From Paraburkholderia humisilvae (GTDB lineage: Bacteria > Pseudomonadota > Gammaproteobacteria > Burkholderiales > Burkholderiaceae), in assembly GCF_902859855.1 (NCBI RefSeq), contig NZ_CADIKH010000005.1, positions 247,145-311,144 on the forward strand: 64,000 nt of DNA. The letters are read 5' to 3'. The notes under the pieces were generated by a model that saw only the letters and a program-made list of their open reading frames with translations, had not been told where the DNA came from and searched no databases. Below are positions 1 to 9,910 of the stretch, piece after piece. The position numbers and the translations under genes are program-made. Every line of letters starts with the position of its first letter. Position 1 is the first letter of the stretch.

Positions 1-1267
1 GATGAAGGCGTCGATCAGCGGCTGGCGCAGCGCGCGCACGGTGAACCCGACGAAGGTGCAACTGGACGACTACGACTATCTGAAGCCCAAGGCATCGCTG
101 CTCGCCACCGAGGAACTGACCGACATGGCCGACGCGCATAGCGTGAGCGGGCTCGACATCTACGACTACTCGTATGACTACTTCGGCTACAACCAGCCGC
201 TTGCCGACGGCCAGCGCTATGCGCAGGTGCGCGCGGACGCGCTGAACGTGCCGCAGGCGCTCTGCATCGGCAACACGGATGCGGTGGGCTTCGCCACCGG
301 TGCGCTGTTTACGCTGAAAGACTTTCCGATGCAGCAAGCCAACCAGGAATACCTGGTCATCGACACGGTGATCCGTCTTGTCGAACCCGACTACGTGACA
401 GGCGGCGGCGCGGACGACGGCGAGGGGCCGTTCGACTGCGACTTCGAAGTGATTTCGAGCCGCCAGCCGTTCCGCACGATGCCGACCACACCGCGGCCCA
501 GGATCGCGGGTCTGCAGACCGCGGTGGTCTACGGCGATACGGCGGAAGACATCGCGGTCGACAAATACGGCCGCGTGCAGGTCACGTTTTTCTGGAATCA
601 GCCCGGCAAGCCGAACGCGCAGAACTCGTGCCCGGTACGGGTGGCGCAGTGCTGGGCCGGCAAGCGCTGGGGCGCGCAATTCATTCCGCGTGTCGGGCAG
701 GAAGTCGTGGTGAGCTTTCTCGACGGCAATCCGGACCGGCCGCTGATTATCGGCAGCGTCTATAACGCGGACAACATGCCGCCGTACAGCCTGCCGGACA
801 ACAAGACGCAAAGCGGCGTGAAGAGCCGCAGCCACCAGGGGGGCGGCAGTGACGACTACAACGAGATCCGTTTCGAAGACCGGATGGGCAGCGAGCAGGT
901 GCTGATCCATGCGCAGAAGGACCTGCGCGAGGAGTCCGAGCACGATCACGATGTGCAGGTCGCGCACAACTACACGCTCACGGCGGGCAACCAGATCAAG
1001 CTCGTCACCGGGCTGGCGAGCATCACGATGAACAGTTCGGGTGAAATCGCCATCGAAGGCACCCAGATCACGATCAACGGCGAGATGAATGTGACGATGG
1101 CCTCGGGTCTCGCGATGGAGATCAGTTCGAAGGCCAATCTGAACATGACGTCGGTCGCGGCGATGGAGATCATGTCGGGGGCGGACGCGCTGATCCAGTC
1201 GACCAACCTGCAACTGATCGGCACCGCGACCGCCGTGCTCGGCGGCGCCGCGCCGATGATCCTGTGA
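1..1267 (+). CDS. vgrG: T6SS spike protein VgrG (TssI), 3' part
   Basis: This is the C-terminal 421 residues of a VgrG spike protein; the true start lies before the window, and the ATG at position 2 is internal. VgrG trimers form the tip of the type VI needle and carry effectors. The visible part has the end of the gp27-like base, then the gp5-like OB fold (VQVTFFW, RVAQCWAGKRWG, FIPRVGQEVVVSFLDGNPDRP, IIGSVYN). The family signature NEIRFEDRMGSEQVLIHAQKD follows, then a beta-helical gp5 tail. The tail ends soon after its hydrophobic repeats, with no added effector domain, so any toxin would be a separate cargo. Its stop overlaps the start of the next gene (GTGA), so it belongs to the T6SS operon downstream. 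Confidence 0.95.
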   Translation, partial: MKASISGWRSARTVNPTKVQLDDYDYLKPKASLLATEELTDMADAHSVSGLDIYDYSYDYFGYNQPLADGQRYAQVRADALNVPQALCIGNTDAVGFATGALFTLKDFPMQQANQEYLVIDTVIRLVEPDYVTGGGADDGEGPFDCDFEVISSRQPFRTMPTTPRPRIAGLQTAVVYGDTAEDIAVDKYGRVQVTFFWNQPGKPNAQNSCPVRVAQCWAGKRWGAQFIPRVGQEVVVSFLDGNPDRPLIIGSVYNADNMPPYSLPDNKTQSGVKSRSHQGGGSDDYNEIRFEDRMGSEQVLIHAQKDLREESEHDHDVQVAHNYTLTAGNQIKLVTGLASITMNSSGEIAIEGTQITINGEMNVTMASGLAMEISSKANLNMTSVAAMEIMSGADALIQSTNLQLIGTATAVLGGAAPMIL

Positions 1268-1821
1268 GCCGCGCCGTGATGACACCCGTACTCGAAGCGG
1301 CCCGGCAGATGCGCGTGTCCGTGCGCGCACAGCAGCATCTGCGCTCGGAGATGGAGCCGCGCGCGGCGGTGCAGGCGTTGCTCGACGCCGACCTCGCCGC
1401 CGATGCGCTGAGTCTGCTTGCGCGTCTGTTGCCGCGCCGCTATGCGGTCGCGTGGGTGTGCCAGTGCGCGCGCCAGCAGGCGCTCGACGAACACGACCGC
1501 GCCGGCATCGCGCTCGCGCAAGCGTGGGTGCGCGAGCCCAGCGAGCCGAACCGCGCGGATGCGGCCGCCTTCGCGAAGACACACCGTTACCAGACAATCG
1601 GCGCGTGGACCGCCGCGGCCGCCGGCTGGACGGGCGGCAACCTGAATCCGCAGCACACGCAGCCGACGCCTGCGCCGGAGCATTTGACCGCGCTCGCCGC
1701 GATGGCTGCCATCACCTATATGGCCGCGCTGATCGCCGACCAGTTCGCCGCGCGCCGCGCCGGGTTCGTACGCGATGCGCTCGGTCTGCTAGGCATCCCT
1801 ACGGTATCGACGGAGAGATGA
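1264..1821 (+). CDS. T6SS-associated protein of unknown function
   Basis: This 185-residue Ala/Arg-rich, mostly helical protein has no motif I can tie to a biochemical activity. The GTG start overlaps the vgrG stop (GTGA); an ATG at codon 6 is an alternative start. The C-terminal third is hydrophobic (LTALAAMAAITYMAALIADQFAARR) but has no clear transmembrane signature. Small proteins of this size sit between vgrG and FHA genes in other Burkholderiaceae T6SS loci, and I suspect the DUF6931 group, though this was not verified. Its place between a spike gene and a signalling gene suggests an accessory or adaptor role, which is inference only. Confidence 0.7.
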   Translation: MSRAVMTPVLEAARQMRVSVRAQQHLRSEMEPRAAVQALLDADLAADALSLLARLLPRRYAVAWVCQCARQQALDEHDRAGIALAQAWVREPSEPNRADAAAFAKTHRYQTIGAWTAAAAGWTGGNLNPQHTQPTPAPEHLTALAAMAAITYMAALIADQFAARRAGFVRDALGLLGIPTVSTER

Positions 1822-1822
1822 A

Positions 1823-3517
1823 ATGAGCAGTGAGCCAAGCCTGATTCTCGCGGTACGAGGCGAACAGGCCGAGCGCTTCGGTAGCGGCCGGCAGAAAAGC
1901 TTCGACGGCCACGACGGCAGCATCGGCCGCTCGGAAGAGTGCGACTGGGTGCTGAGCGCGGAAGGCGTGTCGCGTCTGCACGCGCTGGTGCGCTATCTGA
2001 ACGGTATCTATTTCATCGAGGATCGCAGCACCAATGGCGTGCTGCTCAATGGCGCGCCATTGCGCAGAGGCGATCCCGCGGCGTTGAAAGATGGCGACCG
2101 TCTGCAGATCGATGCGTTCGAGGTCAGCGTGCGGATTGGGGCGCAGGGCGACAGCGAAGATCGCACGATGTGGCAGACGCCCGCCTCTGATCCGGCGCAT
2201 CACGCGCAGACCGATGGGCGACACCCAGGCGAACGGCGAGACGTTCCGGCTGCGTCCGAGGCGTGGTCCGAGCCGGCGCCGTCGCGTGATCTGCAGGCGT
2301 CGCCGGGCGCTTCATCATCGTCGCCCGGTGAATTTCACGTCGAAGCACATGGGCAGCGCGGTGCGTCGTACGGAACAATGCCGCCCGACGCGATCGGCGC
2401 GGACGGGTTGATACCCGGAAGCAGCGGTATGCCGCTGCCGGGTGCGAGCGTTGATCCGCTTGCACTCTTCGATGCGCCGTCGTCATACATCGACGAGCCT
2501 GCTGCGTTCGCCCCGCCTGTGTCGAGCTGGAATCACACACCAACTGCGGCCGACCGCTTCCGTCCGCCGCAGGTCGAGGCCGTGCGCCACAACACGCCGC
2601 TTCTGCCGGAAGACTGGGATCTATCCGACAGCCAGCTTGCGCCGCCGCGCAAGCGGCCTGCGCAAGCGGAGCCGACTCTCGCGCCCGCGGTGGATGTCGA
2701 GCCGGCTTCGGCCACGCCACCGCCGGTGACGCCCGAGCCCGCGCCGCTGGCTGAGCCGCCCGAACCGTTGCAATCGCAACCATTCGCGCAGATGCCGGAG
2801 CCGGTATGGACCGAGCACGCCGAAGCGAAGGCCGAGGCGCCGTCGCCGGCGCTCGACCAGTCGTTCGTTGCGGCGCCCGCGTCGAGCGTCGAGCCTGCGA
2901 TGCCAGACACAGCGGACACGCCGGCCTCGTTGGTTGCTGCCGCCCCAGCCGCTCAGCCGGAGCAGGCTGAGCGCACGGCCGTCCCCGTGCCGGCGCGAGT
3001 CGAGCCGCGGCAGCAGCAACTCGAAGCGATGTTCCACATCGTGATCGACGGCCTGATGGATGTGCTGCGCGCGCGTGCCGAGCTGAAAAATAGCTTCCGC
3101 ATGCCGGCCACGCTGATCCAGCGCGCCGAGAACAACCCGCTGAAGTTCGCGCCGAACGCCGACGAGGCGGTCAGGAAGTTGCTCGCGCCGCCGAACAGCG
3201 CATTCCTGTCCGGCAACGCCGCGCTCAATGATGCTGTCTCGGACATCCGCAATCACCAGATGGCGATGCTGGCCGGCGTGCGTTCGGCGTTCCAGTCGCT
3301 GCTCGCGCAGTTCGACCCCGCTCGCATCGAGCGCGAGGCCGGCGGTGCCGCGCGGCGTTTGCCATTCGGCCAGGGGCAGCGCTACTGGGAACGCTACCGG
3401 GAGCAATTCGACGCGATGACCCGCAATCCCGACGAGAGCTTTCGCCGCCTGTTCGGCGACGAGTTCGCGCGGGCCTATGAAGAGCAGCTTGCGCGTCTGA
3501 AGAGCGGCCGCGGCTGA
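1823..3517 (+). CDS. tagH: T6SS FHA-domain protein TagH (ImpI/Fha type)
   Basis: Forkhead-associated scaffold that binds phosphothreonine and is the usual target of the T6SS kinase PpkA. Residues about 25-95 form the FHA fold, with GSIGRSEECDWVL, the conserved SRLHALV, and DRSTNGVLLNG. A long Pro/Ala/Glu-rich linker (about 110-390) follows; low complexity is usual here. The last 170 residues are the T6SS-specific C-terminal domain seen in TagH proteins (RLPFGQGQRYWERYREQFDA and FRRLFGDEFARAYEEQL). The ATG has a GGAG ribosome site 7 bases upstream. With ppkA and pppA nearby, it probably switches apparatus assembly through phosphorylation. Confidence 0.93.
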   Translation: MSSEPSLILAVRGEQAERFGSGRQKSFDGHDGSIGRSEECDWVLSAEGVSRLHALVRYLNGIYFIEDRSTNGVLLNGAPLRRGDPAALKDGDRLQIDAFEVSVRIGAQGDSEDRTMWQTPASDPAHHAQTDGRHPGERRDVPAASEAWSEPAPSRDLQASPGASSSSPGEFHVEAHGQRGASYGTMPPDAIGADGLIPGSSGMPLPGASVDPLALFDAPSSYIDEPAAFAPPVSSWNHTPTAADRFRPPQVEAVRHNTPLLPEDWDLSDSQLAPPRKRPAQAEPTLAPAVDVEPASATPPPVTPEPAPLAEPPEPLQSQPFAQMPEPVWTEHAEAKAEAPSPALDQSFVAAPASSVEPAMPDTADTPASLVAAAPAAQPEQAERTAVPVPARVEPRQQQLEAMFHIVIDGLMDVLRARAELKNSFRMPATLIQRAENNPLKFAPNADEAVRKLLAPPNSAFLSGNAALNDAVSDIRNHQMAMLAGVRSAFQSLLAQFDPARIEREAGGAARRLPFGQGQRYWERYREQFDAMTRNPDESFRRLFGDEFARAYEEQLARLKSGRG

Positions 3518-3589
3518 GCATGGCGACGCAGCCCTCGTCATGCCGGCTTGCGCCCGCTTGATGAAGAAACCTTGAGACAGTCCACCGAC

Positions 3590-4927
3590 ATGAGCCGCAA
3601 CAACAAAGTGATATGGAGCGAAGGCCTGTTTCTGCGGCCGCAGCACATGCAGCAGCAGGAACGCTATCTGGAGCGCTACGTCGAGTTGCGCGCGGGCGGC
3701 CTGCGGCCGCATGCGTGGGGGTTCCAGGAGCTGGAGCTCGAACATGACCTGCTCGCGATCGGCAAGCTCGGCATCAAGCGCGCACGTGGCGTGTTCCCCG
3801 ACGGCACGCCGTTCGACATGCCCGGCGACGACCCATTGCCGCCGCCGCTCGACATCGACCCGAACTGGCGCGATCAGATCGTGCATCTGACGATGCCGCT
3901 GCGTGCGCCGACCCAGGCCGACAGCAGTTGGCCCGACACGCGGCTCGACCAGTTGGTGCGCTATCGCGTGCGCGAGACGGAGGTGCACGACGCGTCGGGC
4001 AGCATCGAAGGCGCGACCGCGCTTGAGGTCGGCGGCATGAGCACCCGTCTCGTGCCGGATTCGCAGCCGACCGAAGGCCTGATCCGCATCCCGCTCGCGC
4101 ATGTCGTCGAATGCCGCGCGGACCGGCGCGTGATACTCGATGATTCGTTCATCCCGACCGCGCTTGCGTTGGAGCCGGCAAACCGGCTGGTGACGTTTCT
4201 GTCGGAACTGCTGGGGCTGTTGCATCAGCGCGGCGAGGCGCTGGCCGGCCGCGTCGCCGAAACCGACCGAGGCGGCGCGGCCGAGATTGCCGATTTTCTG
4301 ATGCTGCAGGTGATCAACCGTTATCAGCCGCTGGTCGCGCATCTTGCCGAAGCGCCGCTGCTGCATCCCGAAGCGTTCTACCAGCAGCTCGTCGGGATGG
4401 CCGGCGAGTTTGCCACCTTCACCGCGCCGGGCAAGCGCGCCCAGGCTTTCCCGCCGTATCGTCACGACGCGTTGCGCGAGAGTTTCGAGCCCGTGATCAT
4501 GGCGCTGCGCATCGCGCTCTCCGCGGTGCTCGAGCAGAACGCGGTCGCCATCCCGCTGCAGCAGCGCAAATATGGCGTATGGGTCGGCGTGGTGCCCGAT
4601 CCGACGTTGCTTGACACCGCGACCTTCGTGCTTGCCGCAAAAGCGGATTTGAAGTCCGAGGATATGCGCCGCCAGTTGCCGACGCAGTCGAAGGTCGGCC
4701 CGGTGGAGAAGATCCGCGACCTCGTGAACCTGCAATTGCCCGGTATCGGCGTCTCGCCGATGGCGGTCGCGCCGCGCCAGTTGCCGTACACGTCCGGCTT
4801 TATCTATTTCGAGTGCGACAAGAACTCACCGATGTGGCGGATGCTCAAGACGTCCGGCGGCATCGCGATGCATTTTGGCAGCGGTTTTGCCGGACTCGAC
4901 CTGCAGCTTTGGGCGGTACGCACATGA
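3590..4927 (+). CDS. tssK: T6SS baseplate protein TssK
   Basis: TssK trimers link the T6SS baseplate to the TssJLM membrane complex. The protein opens with the family hallmark KVIWSEGLFLRPQHMQQQERY. At 445 residues from this ATG it has the normal TssK length. An upstream in-frame TTG at 3548 would add 14 unconserved residues, so I prefer the ATG at 3590. Other typical segments are FLMLQVINRYQPLV and PGKRAQAFPPYRHD. The stop codon overlaps the start of tssL (ATGA), which implies translational coupling and is the usual tssK-tssL order. Confidence 0.95.
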   Translation: MSRNNKVIWSEGLFLRPQHMQQQERYLERYVELRAGGLRPHAWGFQELELEHDLLAIGKLGIKRARGVFPDGTPFDMPGDDPLPPPLDIDPNWRDQIVHLTMPLRAPTQADSSWPDTRLDQLVRYRVRETEVHDASGSIEGATALEVGGMSTRLVPDSQPTEGLIRIPLAHVVECRADRRVILDDSFIPTALALEPANRLVTFLSELLGLLHQRGEALAGRVAETDRGGAAEIADFLMLQVINRYQPLVAHLAEAPLLHPEAFYQQLVGMAGEFATFTAPGKRAQAFPPYRHDALRESFEPVIMALRIALSAVLEQNAVAIPLQQRKYGVWVGVVPDPTLLDTATFVLAAKADLKSEDMRRQLPTQSKVGPVEKIRDLVNLQLPGIGVSPMAVAPRQLPYTSGFIYFECDKNSPMWRMLKTSGGIAMHFGSGFAGLDLQLWAVRT

Positions 4928-6321
4928 GTAAAGAAAAGGATGACGAAACACGTGCGACGCGTAGCGACGCAACGCTCGTGCGTCCGCAGCAGGCGCGCAC
5001 GCCGGTTGCCGGCGCCGCGGCGAGCCCCGCTGACGGCGCTGCCGACGCGACGCGCATCGGACCGCCGCCCACGCGGCAAACGGTGTCTGCCGCGCACGCC
5101 ACGCCGGCGCCCGCGCGTGCGCCGGTCGGGTTGCGCGCGGAGCTCGGCGATTTCCTGAGCGGCGTTGTCAACCCGTTGGTGCGCGCGGCGAACCCGCTGC
5201 TGCTGCTGGCCGTGCAGTTGCGCCATAGCGTCGCACCGCCGGCCGATATCGCCCGCCTGCGCGAGCAGGCGGTCACCCAGGTGCATAGCTTCGAAAGCTA
5301 TGCGCAGACGCTCGGCGTCAGCAGCCAGACGGTCGTTGCGGCGCGCTATGTGCTGTGCACGATGATCGACGAGTCGGTCAACAACGCGCCATGGGGCGAT
5401 CTCAGCGGCTGGGCGCAGAAGACGCTGCTCGTGACCTTTCATGGCGAGACCTATGGGGGTGCGAAGTTCTTCCAGATTCTCGAGCGCCTCGCCGCCGACT
5501 TTTCGCGGCACCTCGATCTGATCGAGCTGATGTATATCTGCCTGGCGCTTGGCTTCGGCGGCCGTTATCTGGTCGAGCCGGGCGGGCTCGGGCGCCTCGC
5601 CGATATCCAGGATGACCTGTACCGGCGCATCCGCGCGCTGCGTGAAGCGCCTGCCGTGGAGCTCGCGCCGCACTGGCGCGGCATCGAGGACCGCCGCAAT
5701 CCGCTGCTGCGCTATGTGCCGTTGTGGGTGATCGGGTTGGCCGCGCTTTGCATTTTGCTGGCCGCGTTCCTGTTCTTCCATACGCGGCTCAATACGCTGT
5801 CCGATCCGGTCAGCGCGCAGCTCGCGAAGCTCGGCCTCGAAGACGCGCCGCCGCCGCAGACCGTGGTACGGCCAAAAGTCGCGCGCAAGACGCTCAAGCA
5901 ACTGCTCGCGCCCGAAGAGCAGGCCGGCAAGCTCACGGTCGACGAAAAGCCCGATGGCGAGGACACCGTGCGCCTCGCGGCCAACGCGCTGTTCCCGTCC
6001 GGCGGCGCGGACATTGCGGCCGACGAGATCGGGCTGCTGCACAGGATCACGTGGGCGTTAAACCAGGTCGAGGGCCGGGTGATCATTGTCGGCCACACGG
6101 ACGACCAGCCGGTGCGCTCGCTGAAGTTCAAGGACAACTTTGAACTCTCGACCGCGCGTGCGCAAAACACGTTGCAGATCATCGCGCAAGGGCTGAACGA
6201 TCCGCGCCGGCTCGAAGCAAGCGGCGCCGGTTCATCGCAGCCGATCGCGACGCCGGTCGATACGCCGGAAAACCGCGCGCGTAACCGGCGCGTCGAGATC
6301 CTCTACATTCCGGAGAACTGA
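4924..6321 (+). CDS. tssL: T6SS inner-membrane protein TssL with C-terminal OmpA-like domain
   Basis: TssL (DotU/IcmH family) is anchored in the inner membrane and recruits the baseplate to TssM. After a disordered Thr/Pro-rich N-terminus, the cytoplasmic DotU domain spans about residues 75-255 (YVLCTMIDESVNNAPWG, LVTFHGETYGGAKFFQ, MYICLALGFGGRY). One membrane helix follows near 265-287 (PLWVIGLAALCILLAAFLFF). The periplasmic end, about 345-465, is an OmpA-like peptidoglycan-binding domain (IVGHTDDQPVRS, ELSTARAQNT, ENRARNRRVEILY). The ATG at 4924 overlaps the tssK stop. The OmpA extension should anchor the complex to the cell wall, a role played elsewhere by the separate protein TagL. Confidence 0.95.
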   Translation: MSKEKDDETRATRSDATLVRPQQARTPVAGAAASPADGAADATRIGPPPTRQTVSAAHATPAPARAPVGLRAELGDFLSGVVNPLVRAANPLLLLAVQLRHSVAPPADIARLREQAVTQVHSFESYAQTLGVSSQTVVAARYVLCTMIDESVNNAPWGDLSGWAQKTLLVTFHGETYGGAKFFQILERLAADFSRHLDLIELMYICLALGFGGRYLVEPGGLGRLADIQDDLYRRIRALREAPAVELAPHWRGIEDRRNPLLRYVPLWVIGLAALCILLAAFLFFHTRLNTLSDPVSAQLAKLGLEDAPPPQTVVRPKVARKTLKQLLAPEEQAGKLTVDEKPDGEDTVRLAANALFPSGGADIAADEIGLLHRITWALNQVEGRVIIVGHTDDQPVRSLKFKDNFELSTARAQNTLQIIAQGLNDPRRLEASGAGSSQPIATPVDTPENRARNRRVEILYIPEN

Positions 6322-6325
6322 GTTG

Positions 6326-9300
6326 ATGAACCGGCTGAAAACATGGGTCAAGTCCCGCTGGTTCGTGAGCGCGGTCGGTTTGCTGCTGATCGCGGTGCTG
6401 ATCTGGCTCGGCGGGCCGTATCTTGGCATCGGCGACAGCCAGCCGCTGGCCAGCGCGACCGCCCGCGTCGCGCTGATCCTTGCGATCGTGCTGCTGTGGC
6501 TGGTATGCCTGCAGATTATCCAGTGGCGGCAGCGCCGCAAGACCGCGCGGATGTCCGACGAACTCGCGAGCCAGGACGCGCAACTCGCGGCCGGTGAGCG
6601 CGGCGCGGCGGAGCGCGCACAGTTGCAGCAGCGCTTTCAGGAAGCGATCGACACGCTGCGCAAAACGCGCAAGAACGGCGGCAACCTGTATGCGCTGCCG
6701 TGGTATGTGGTGATCGGCCCGCCGGGCTCGGGCAAGAGTACGTTGCTGCAGAACTCCGGGCTCGACTTTCCGCTGTCGGAGCGCTTCGGCAGGCAAGCGC
6801 TGCGCGGCATCGGCGGCACGCGCGATTGCGACTGGTGGTTTACCGATGAGGCCGTGTTTCTCGACACCGCCGGCCGCTATACGACGCAGGACTCGGACGC
6901 GCTGGCCGACGCGTCGGCCTGGAGTGAATTTCTGAAGCTGCTGCGCCGTTATCGCAAACGCCGGCCGCTGAACGGCGTGATCGTCACGCTCAGCATGTCG
7001 GACCTGCTGACGTTCGACGACGGCGCACGCCAGCAGCACATCCGCATCGTGCGCAGGCGCCTCGACGAACTCGCGCAGCATCTGAAGGTACGCGTGCCGG
7101 TGTATCTCGTGTTCACGAAGTGCGATCTGGTCGCCGGTTTCGGTGAGTTCTTCGACGACCTCGGACCGGACCAACGCAGCCAGGTGTGGGGCATGACGTT
7201 TCCGGCCGGCAAGACGATCGACGGCAGCGCCTACGCGATGTTCGCCACCGAGTTCGACCTGCTGCTCGAACGGCTGAACACACGCTTGATCGAGCGCCTG
7301 CATGCGGAGCGCGATCGTGGCCGGCGCGCCGCGGTGCTGAGCTTCCCGCAGCAACTCGGCGCGCTGCGCGAGATTGCGCTGCAGTTCGTCGAAGGCGTGT
7401 TCGCGCGTCATGAATACGGCGAGCCGCCGCTGCTGCGCGGCGCCTACCTGACGTCGGGCACGCAGGAGGGCACGCCGATCGACCGGATGCTCGGCGCGGT
7501 CGCACGCACCTTCGGCGTCGACGCGGCGCGCGTGCGCCATGCGGGGGTGCAGCAGCGCACGTACTTCGTCGAACGTCTGCTGAAGGAAGTGCTGTTCCGT
7601 GAATCCGGTTTCGCCGGCACGAACCCGAAGCTGGAACGCCAGAAGATCATGCTGCAGGCGGCGTCGTATGCGGGTATTGCGCTCGTGACGGCGTTGCTGG
7701 TTGCCGGTATGGCGACCAGCTACGCGCGCAACCGCAGCTACGTCGCGCAGGTGCAGGACACGCTGAAGGATTTCCCGGCCGGCGACAGCCTCGCGGGCTC
7801 GCCCGATCTGAAAACCTACTTCGCGCGCGCACTCGAGCGTCTCGAAGTGATCGCCGGCGCGCAGGACGTGGCCGGCCAGTACCAGGGTCATGTGCCGTTG
7901 CTGATGCGTTTCGGGCTGTTCCAGGGCCGGGCCTTGCTGCGCGAGGTGCATGGCGCATATCTTCGCGAACTCAACGGCAGCCTGCTGCCGGGCGCCGGCG
8001 TGCGCTTTCGCGAAGGTTTGAGCGCGAGCGCGAGCGACCCGCAGGCGCTTTATGGCTATCTGAAGGGTTACCTGATGCTGGGCGAGCCGCAGCATCTCGA
8101 CGCCGGTGAACTGAGCGCGCTGGCGCGCGTCGAGTGGCAGCGGCTGTTTCCGCAAGATCCGGCGATCCAGAAGGCGCTGGACAAACATTTCACCGCGCTG
8201 CTCAACGATCCGCAGAAGCCTCGTGCGCTCACGCTCGACCATGCGCTCGTCGATCAGGCGCGCGCGACGCTGAAGACCGCCGACCTGTCGACGCTGATCT
8301 ACGGCAGCCTGAAAATTGATGCCGATCGCTCGGGCGCGCCGGGCATCCGGCTCGACCAGAGCCTCGGGTTGCTGGGCAACGTATTCACGCGCAAGAGCGG
8401 TGCGCCGTTGTCGCAGCCGTTGCCGGCGCTGTTCACGCGGCCGTATTTCGCGTCCGAGGTTGACAAGGGTGTCGACGATTCGGTTGACCGCTTTGTCAGG
8501 GACGACTGGGTGTTCGGTGCGACCCGTGTCGATCCGCTCGCGCGCTCGCGTTTCGAGCAGCAGGTGCTGACGCTGTACGAGCAGGACTACATCAACGCAT
8601 GGGATGGTTTGCTCGGCGATCTGCAGTTGCAGCCGGTCGCGAATATTCAGGACGCCAGCGCGCTGGCCGCGAAGCTGTCGGGCCCGAGCTCGCCGCTCAA
8701 GGCGTTGCTGAACCTGGTGCGCGACAACACCAGCGATCTGCTGCGCGGCGCTGCAACTGGCGCGAGCGGTGCGTCCGGGGTCGATGCGGCCACGGCGCAG
8801 GCGAAGGCGCAGAGCAAGACCGTGGGCGAGAACCTCGCATTACGGCGCGCGTTGAACACGCATATTGCGCGCGAACTGCGCAACTCGGGCGCCGCGCTGC
8901 CGACGACGGTAAGCCCGAACGCGGCGGCGGGCGGGAGCGAAGCGCAAGCCGCGCCACCGGGCGCGGCGATCGAAGCGCATTTCGCCTCGCTCAATGCGTT
9001 GAGCGCCGGTACGCCAGGGTCGACGCCGCTCGACCATACGCTCGGCGTGCTCGACCAGCTCAGCAAGACGCTGCTGACGATGAACGACTTCAGCGATCCG
9101 GGCGCGCTCAATAGTCCCGCGCTGCTGAGCGCTCGTCAGGAGACCGGACAGTTGCCGCCACAGATCGGCACACTGGTCGCGAGCCTCACGGGCGCGAGCG
9201 CGCAACTGGTCGCAAGCGGCACCAGCGGCGCGCTGGCCGACCAGTTCCGCGCGGCGGCCGGCAGCGATTGCGCAAGCTTCGTCGACGGCCGCTATCCGTT

Positions 9301-9910
9301 CGCGGCGGGCAGTCCATCGGATATTCCGGTGCAAAACTTCGCCGACCTGTTCGGCAATGGCGGACGCTTCGACAGCTTTTTCAAAGGGACGCTCGCGAAA
9401 CGGGTCGACACGAGCGGCCGCGGCTGGCGCTGGAAGGCCGGCGCGCCGGCCGGTCCGCCGTCGCTGCTCGCCACCGCGCAGACCGCCGACGATATCCGTC
9501 AGAGCTACTTCCGCGGCGGCGCCGCGCCGCAGGTCGGTTTCACGCTGCTGGCGCCGCAGCTCGATCCGGCCATCGCGAAGCTGACGGTCGAGATCGATGG
9601 CCAGAAGTACGACTACGCGGCCGGTGGGCAGCCCAGTGTCGCGATGACGTGGCCGGGGCCGCAGCCCGGCCGCGTGACGGTCAGCGCATTCGATACGGCG
9701 GGCCAGCCGGTCGGCGTGCCGCTGCAGTATCAGGGCGACTGGGCTTTCTTTCATGCGCTCGACGCCGCGCATCTGCAGAAGCAGGGTGATCTGCGTTATC
9801 TCGCGAGCTTCGATTTCGGCGGACATGTCGCGCAATTGCCGATCCAGCCGGCGAGCCTGAAGAACCCGTTCCTCAATGCCGAGGTTCGGCGTTTCCGGTG
9901 CCCGCGATGA
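6326..9910 (+). CDS. tssM: T6SS membrane-complex protein TssM (IcmF)
   Basis: TssM forms the core channel of the T6SS membrane complex. Two N-terminal membrane helices (about 12-30 and 45-68) precede a cytoplasmic NTPase-like domain with an intact Walker A (GPPGSGKST, residues 131-139) and a Walker B region (DEAVFLDTAGRYTTQD). A third helix near 441-462 leads into a periplasmic domain of about 730 residues, which ends with the typical beta-rich C-terminus (DWAFFHALDAAH). The length, 1194 residues, is normal. A TTG one codon earlier is possible, but the ATG is preferred. The stop overlaps the tagF start. Confidence 0.95.
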   Translation: MNRLKTWVKSRWFVSAVGLLLIAVLIWLGGPYLGIGDSQPLASATARVALILAIVLLWLVCLQIIQWRQRRKTARMSDELASQDAQLAAGERGAAERAQLQQRFQEAIDTLRKTRKNGGNLYALPWYVVIGPPGSGKSTLLQNSGLDFPLSERFGRQALRGIGGTRDCDWWFTDEAVFLDTAGRYTTQDSDALADASAWSEFLKLLRRYRKRRPLNGVIVTLSMSDLLTFDDGARQQHIRIVRRRLDELAQHLKVRVPVYLVFTKCDLVAGFGEFFDDLGPDQRSQVWGMTFPAGKTIDGSAYAMFATEFDLLLERLNTRLIERLHAERDRGRRAAVLSFPQQLGALREIALQFVEGVFARHEYGEPPLLRGAYLTSGTQEGTPIDRMLGAVARTFGVDAARVRHAGVQQRTYFVERLLKEVLFRESGFAGTNPKLERQKIMLQAASYAGIALVTALLVAGMATSYARNRSYVAQVQDTLKDFPAGDSLAGSPDLKTYFARALERLEVIAGAQDVAGQYQGHVPLLMRFGLFQGRALLREVHGAYLRELNGSLLPGAGVRFREGLSASASDPQALYGYLKGYLMLGEPQHLDAGELSALARVEWQRLFPQDPAIQKALDKHFTALLNDPQKPRALTLDHALVDQARATLKTADLSTLIYGSLKIDADRSGAPGIRLDQSLGLLGNVFTRKSGAPLSQPLPALFTRPYFASEVDKGVDDSVDRFVRDDWVFGATRVDPLARSRFEQQVLTLYEQDYINAWDGLLGDLQLQPVANIQDASALAAKLSGPSSPLKALLNLVRDNTSDLLRGAATGASGASGVDAATAQAKAQSKTVGENLALRRALNTHIARELRNSGAALPTTVSPNAAAGGSEAQAAPPGAAIEAHFASLNALSAGTPGSTPLDHTLGVLDQLSKTLLTMNDFSDPGALNSPALLSARQETGQLPPQIGTLVASLTGASAQLVASGTSGALADQFRAAAGSDCASFVDGRYPFAAGSPSDIPVQNFADLFGNGGRFDSFFKGTLAKRVDTSGRGWRWKAGAPAGPPSLLATAQTADDIRQSYFRGGAAPQVGFTLLAPQLDPAIAKLTVEIDGQKYDYAAGGQPSVAMTWPGPQPGRVTVSAFDTAGQPVGVPLQYQGDWAFFHALDAAHLQKQGDLRYLASFDFGGHVAQLPIQPASLKNPFLNAEVRRFRCPR

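Noticed and set aside
2..4. ATG at the left edge as the start of vgrG
   Set aside because: The protein begins in the middle of the gp27-like base domain, so the ATG is internal and the gene is cut by the window.
2621..4735. Very long open frame on the minus strand opposite tagH and tssK
   Set aside because: Arg/His/Gln-rich composition typical of antisense frames in high-GC DNA; it overlaps genes with strong family matches and shows no domain. Similar antisense frames at 6179-8242, 13513-14928, 23033-24115, 30666-31829, 32698-34602 and 37911-39173 were rejected for the same reason.
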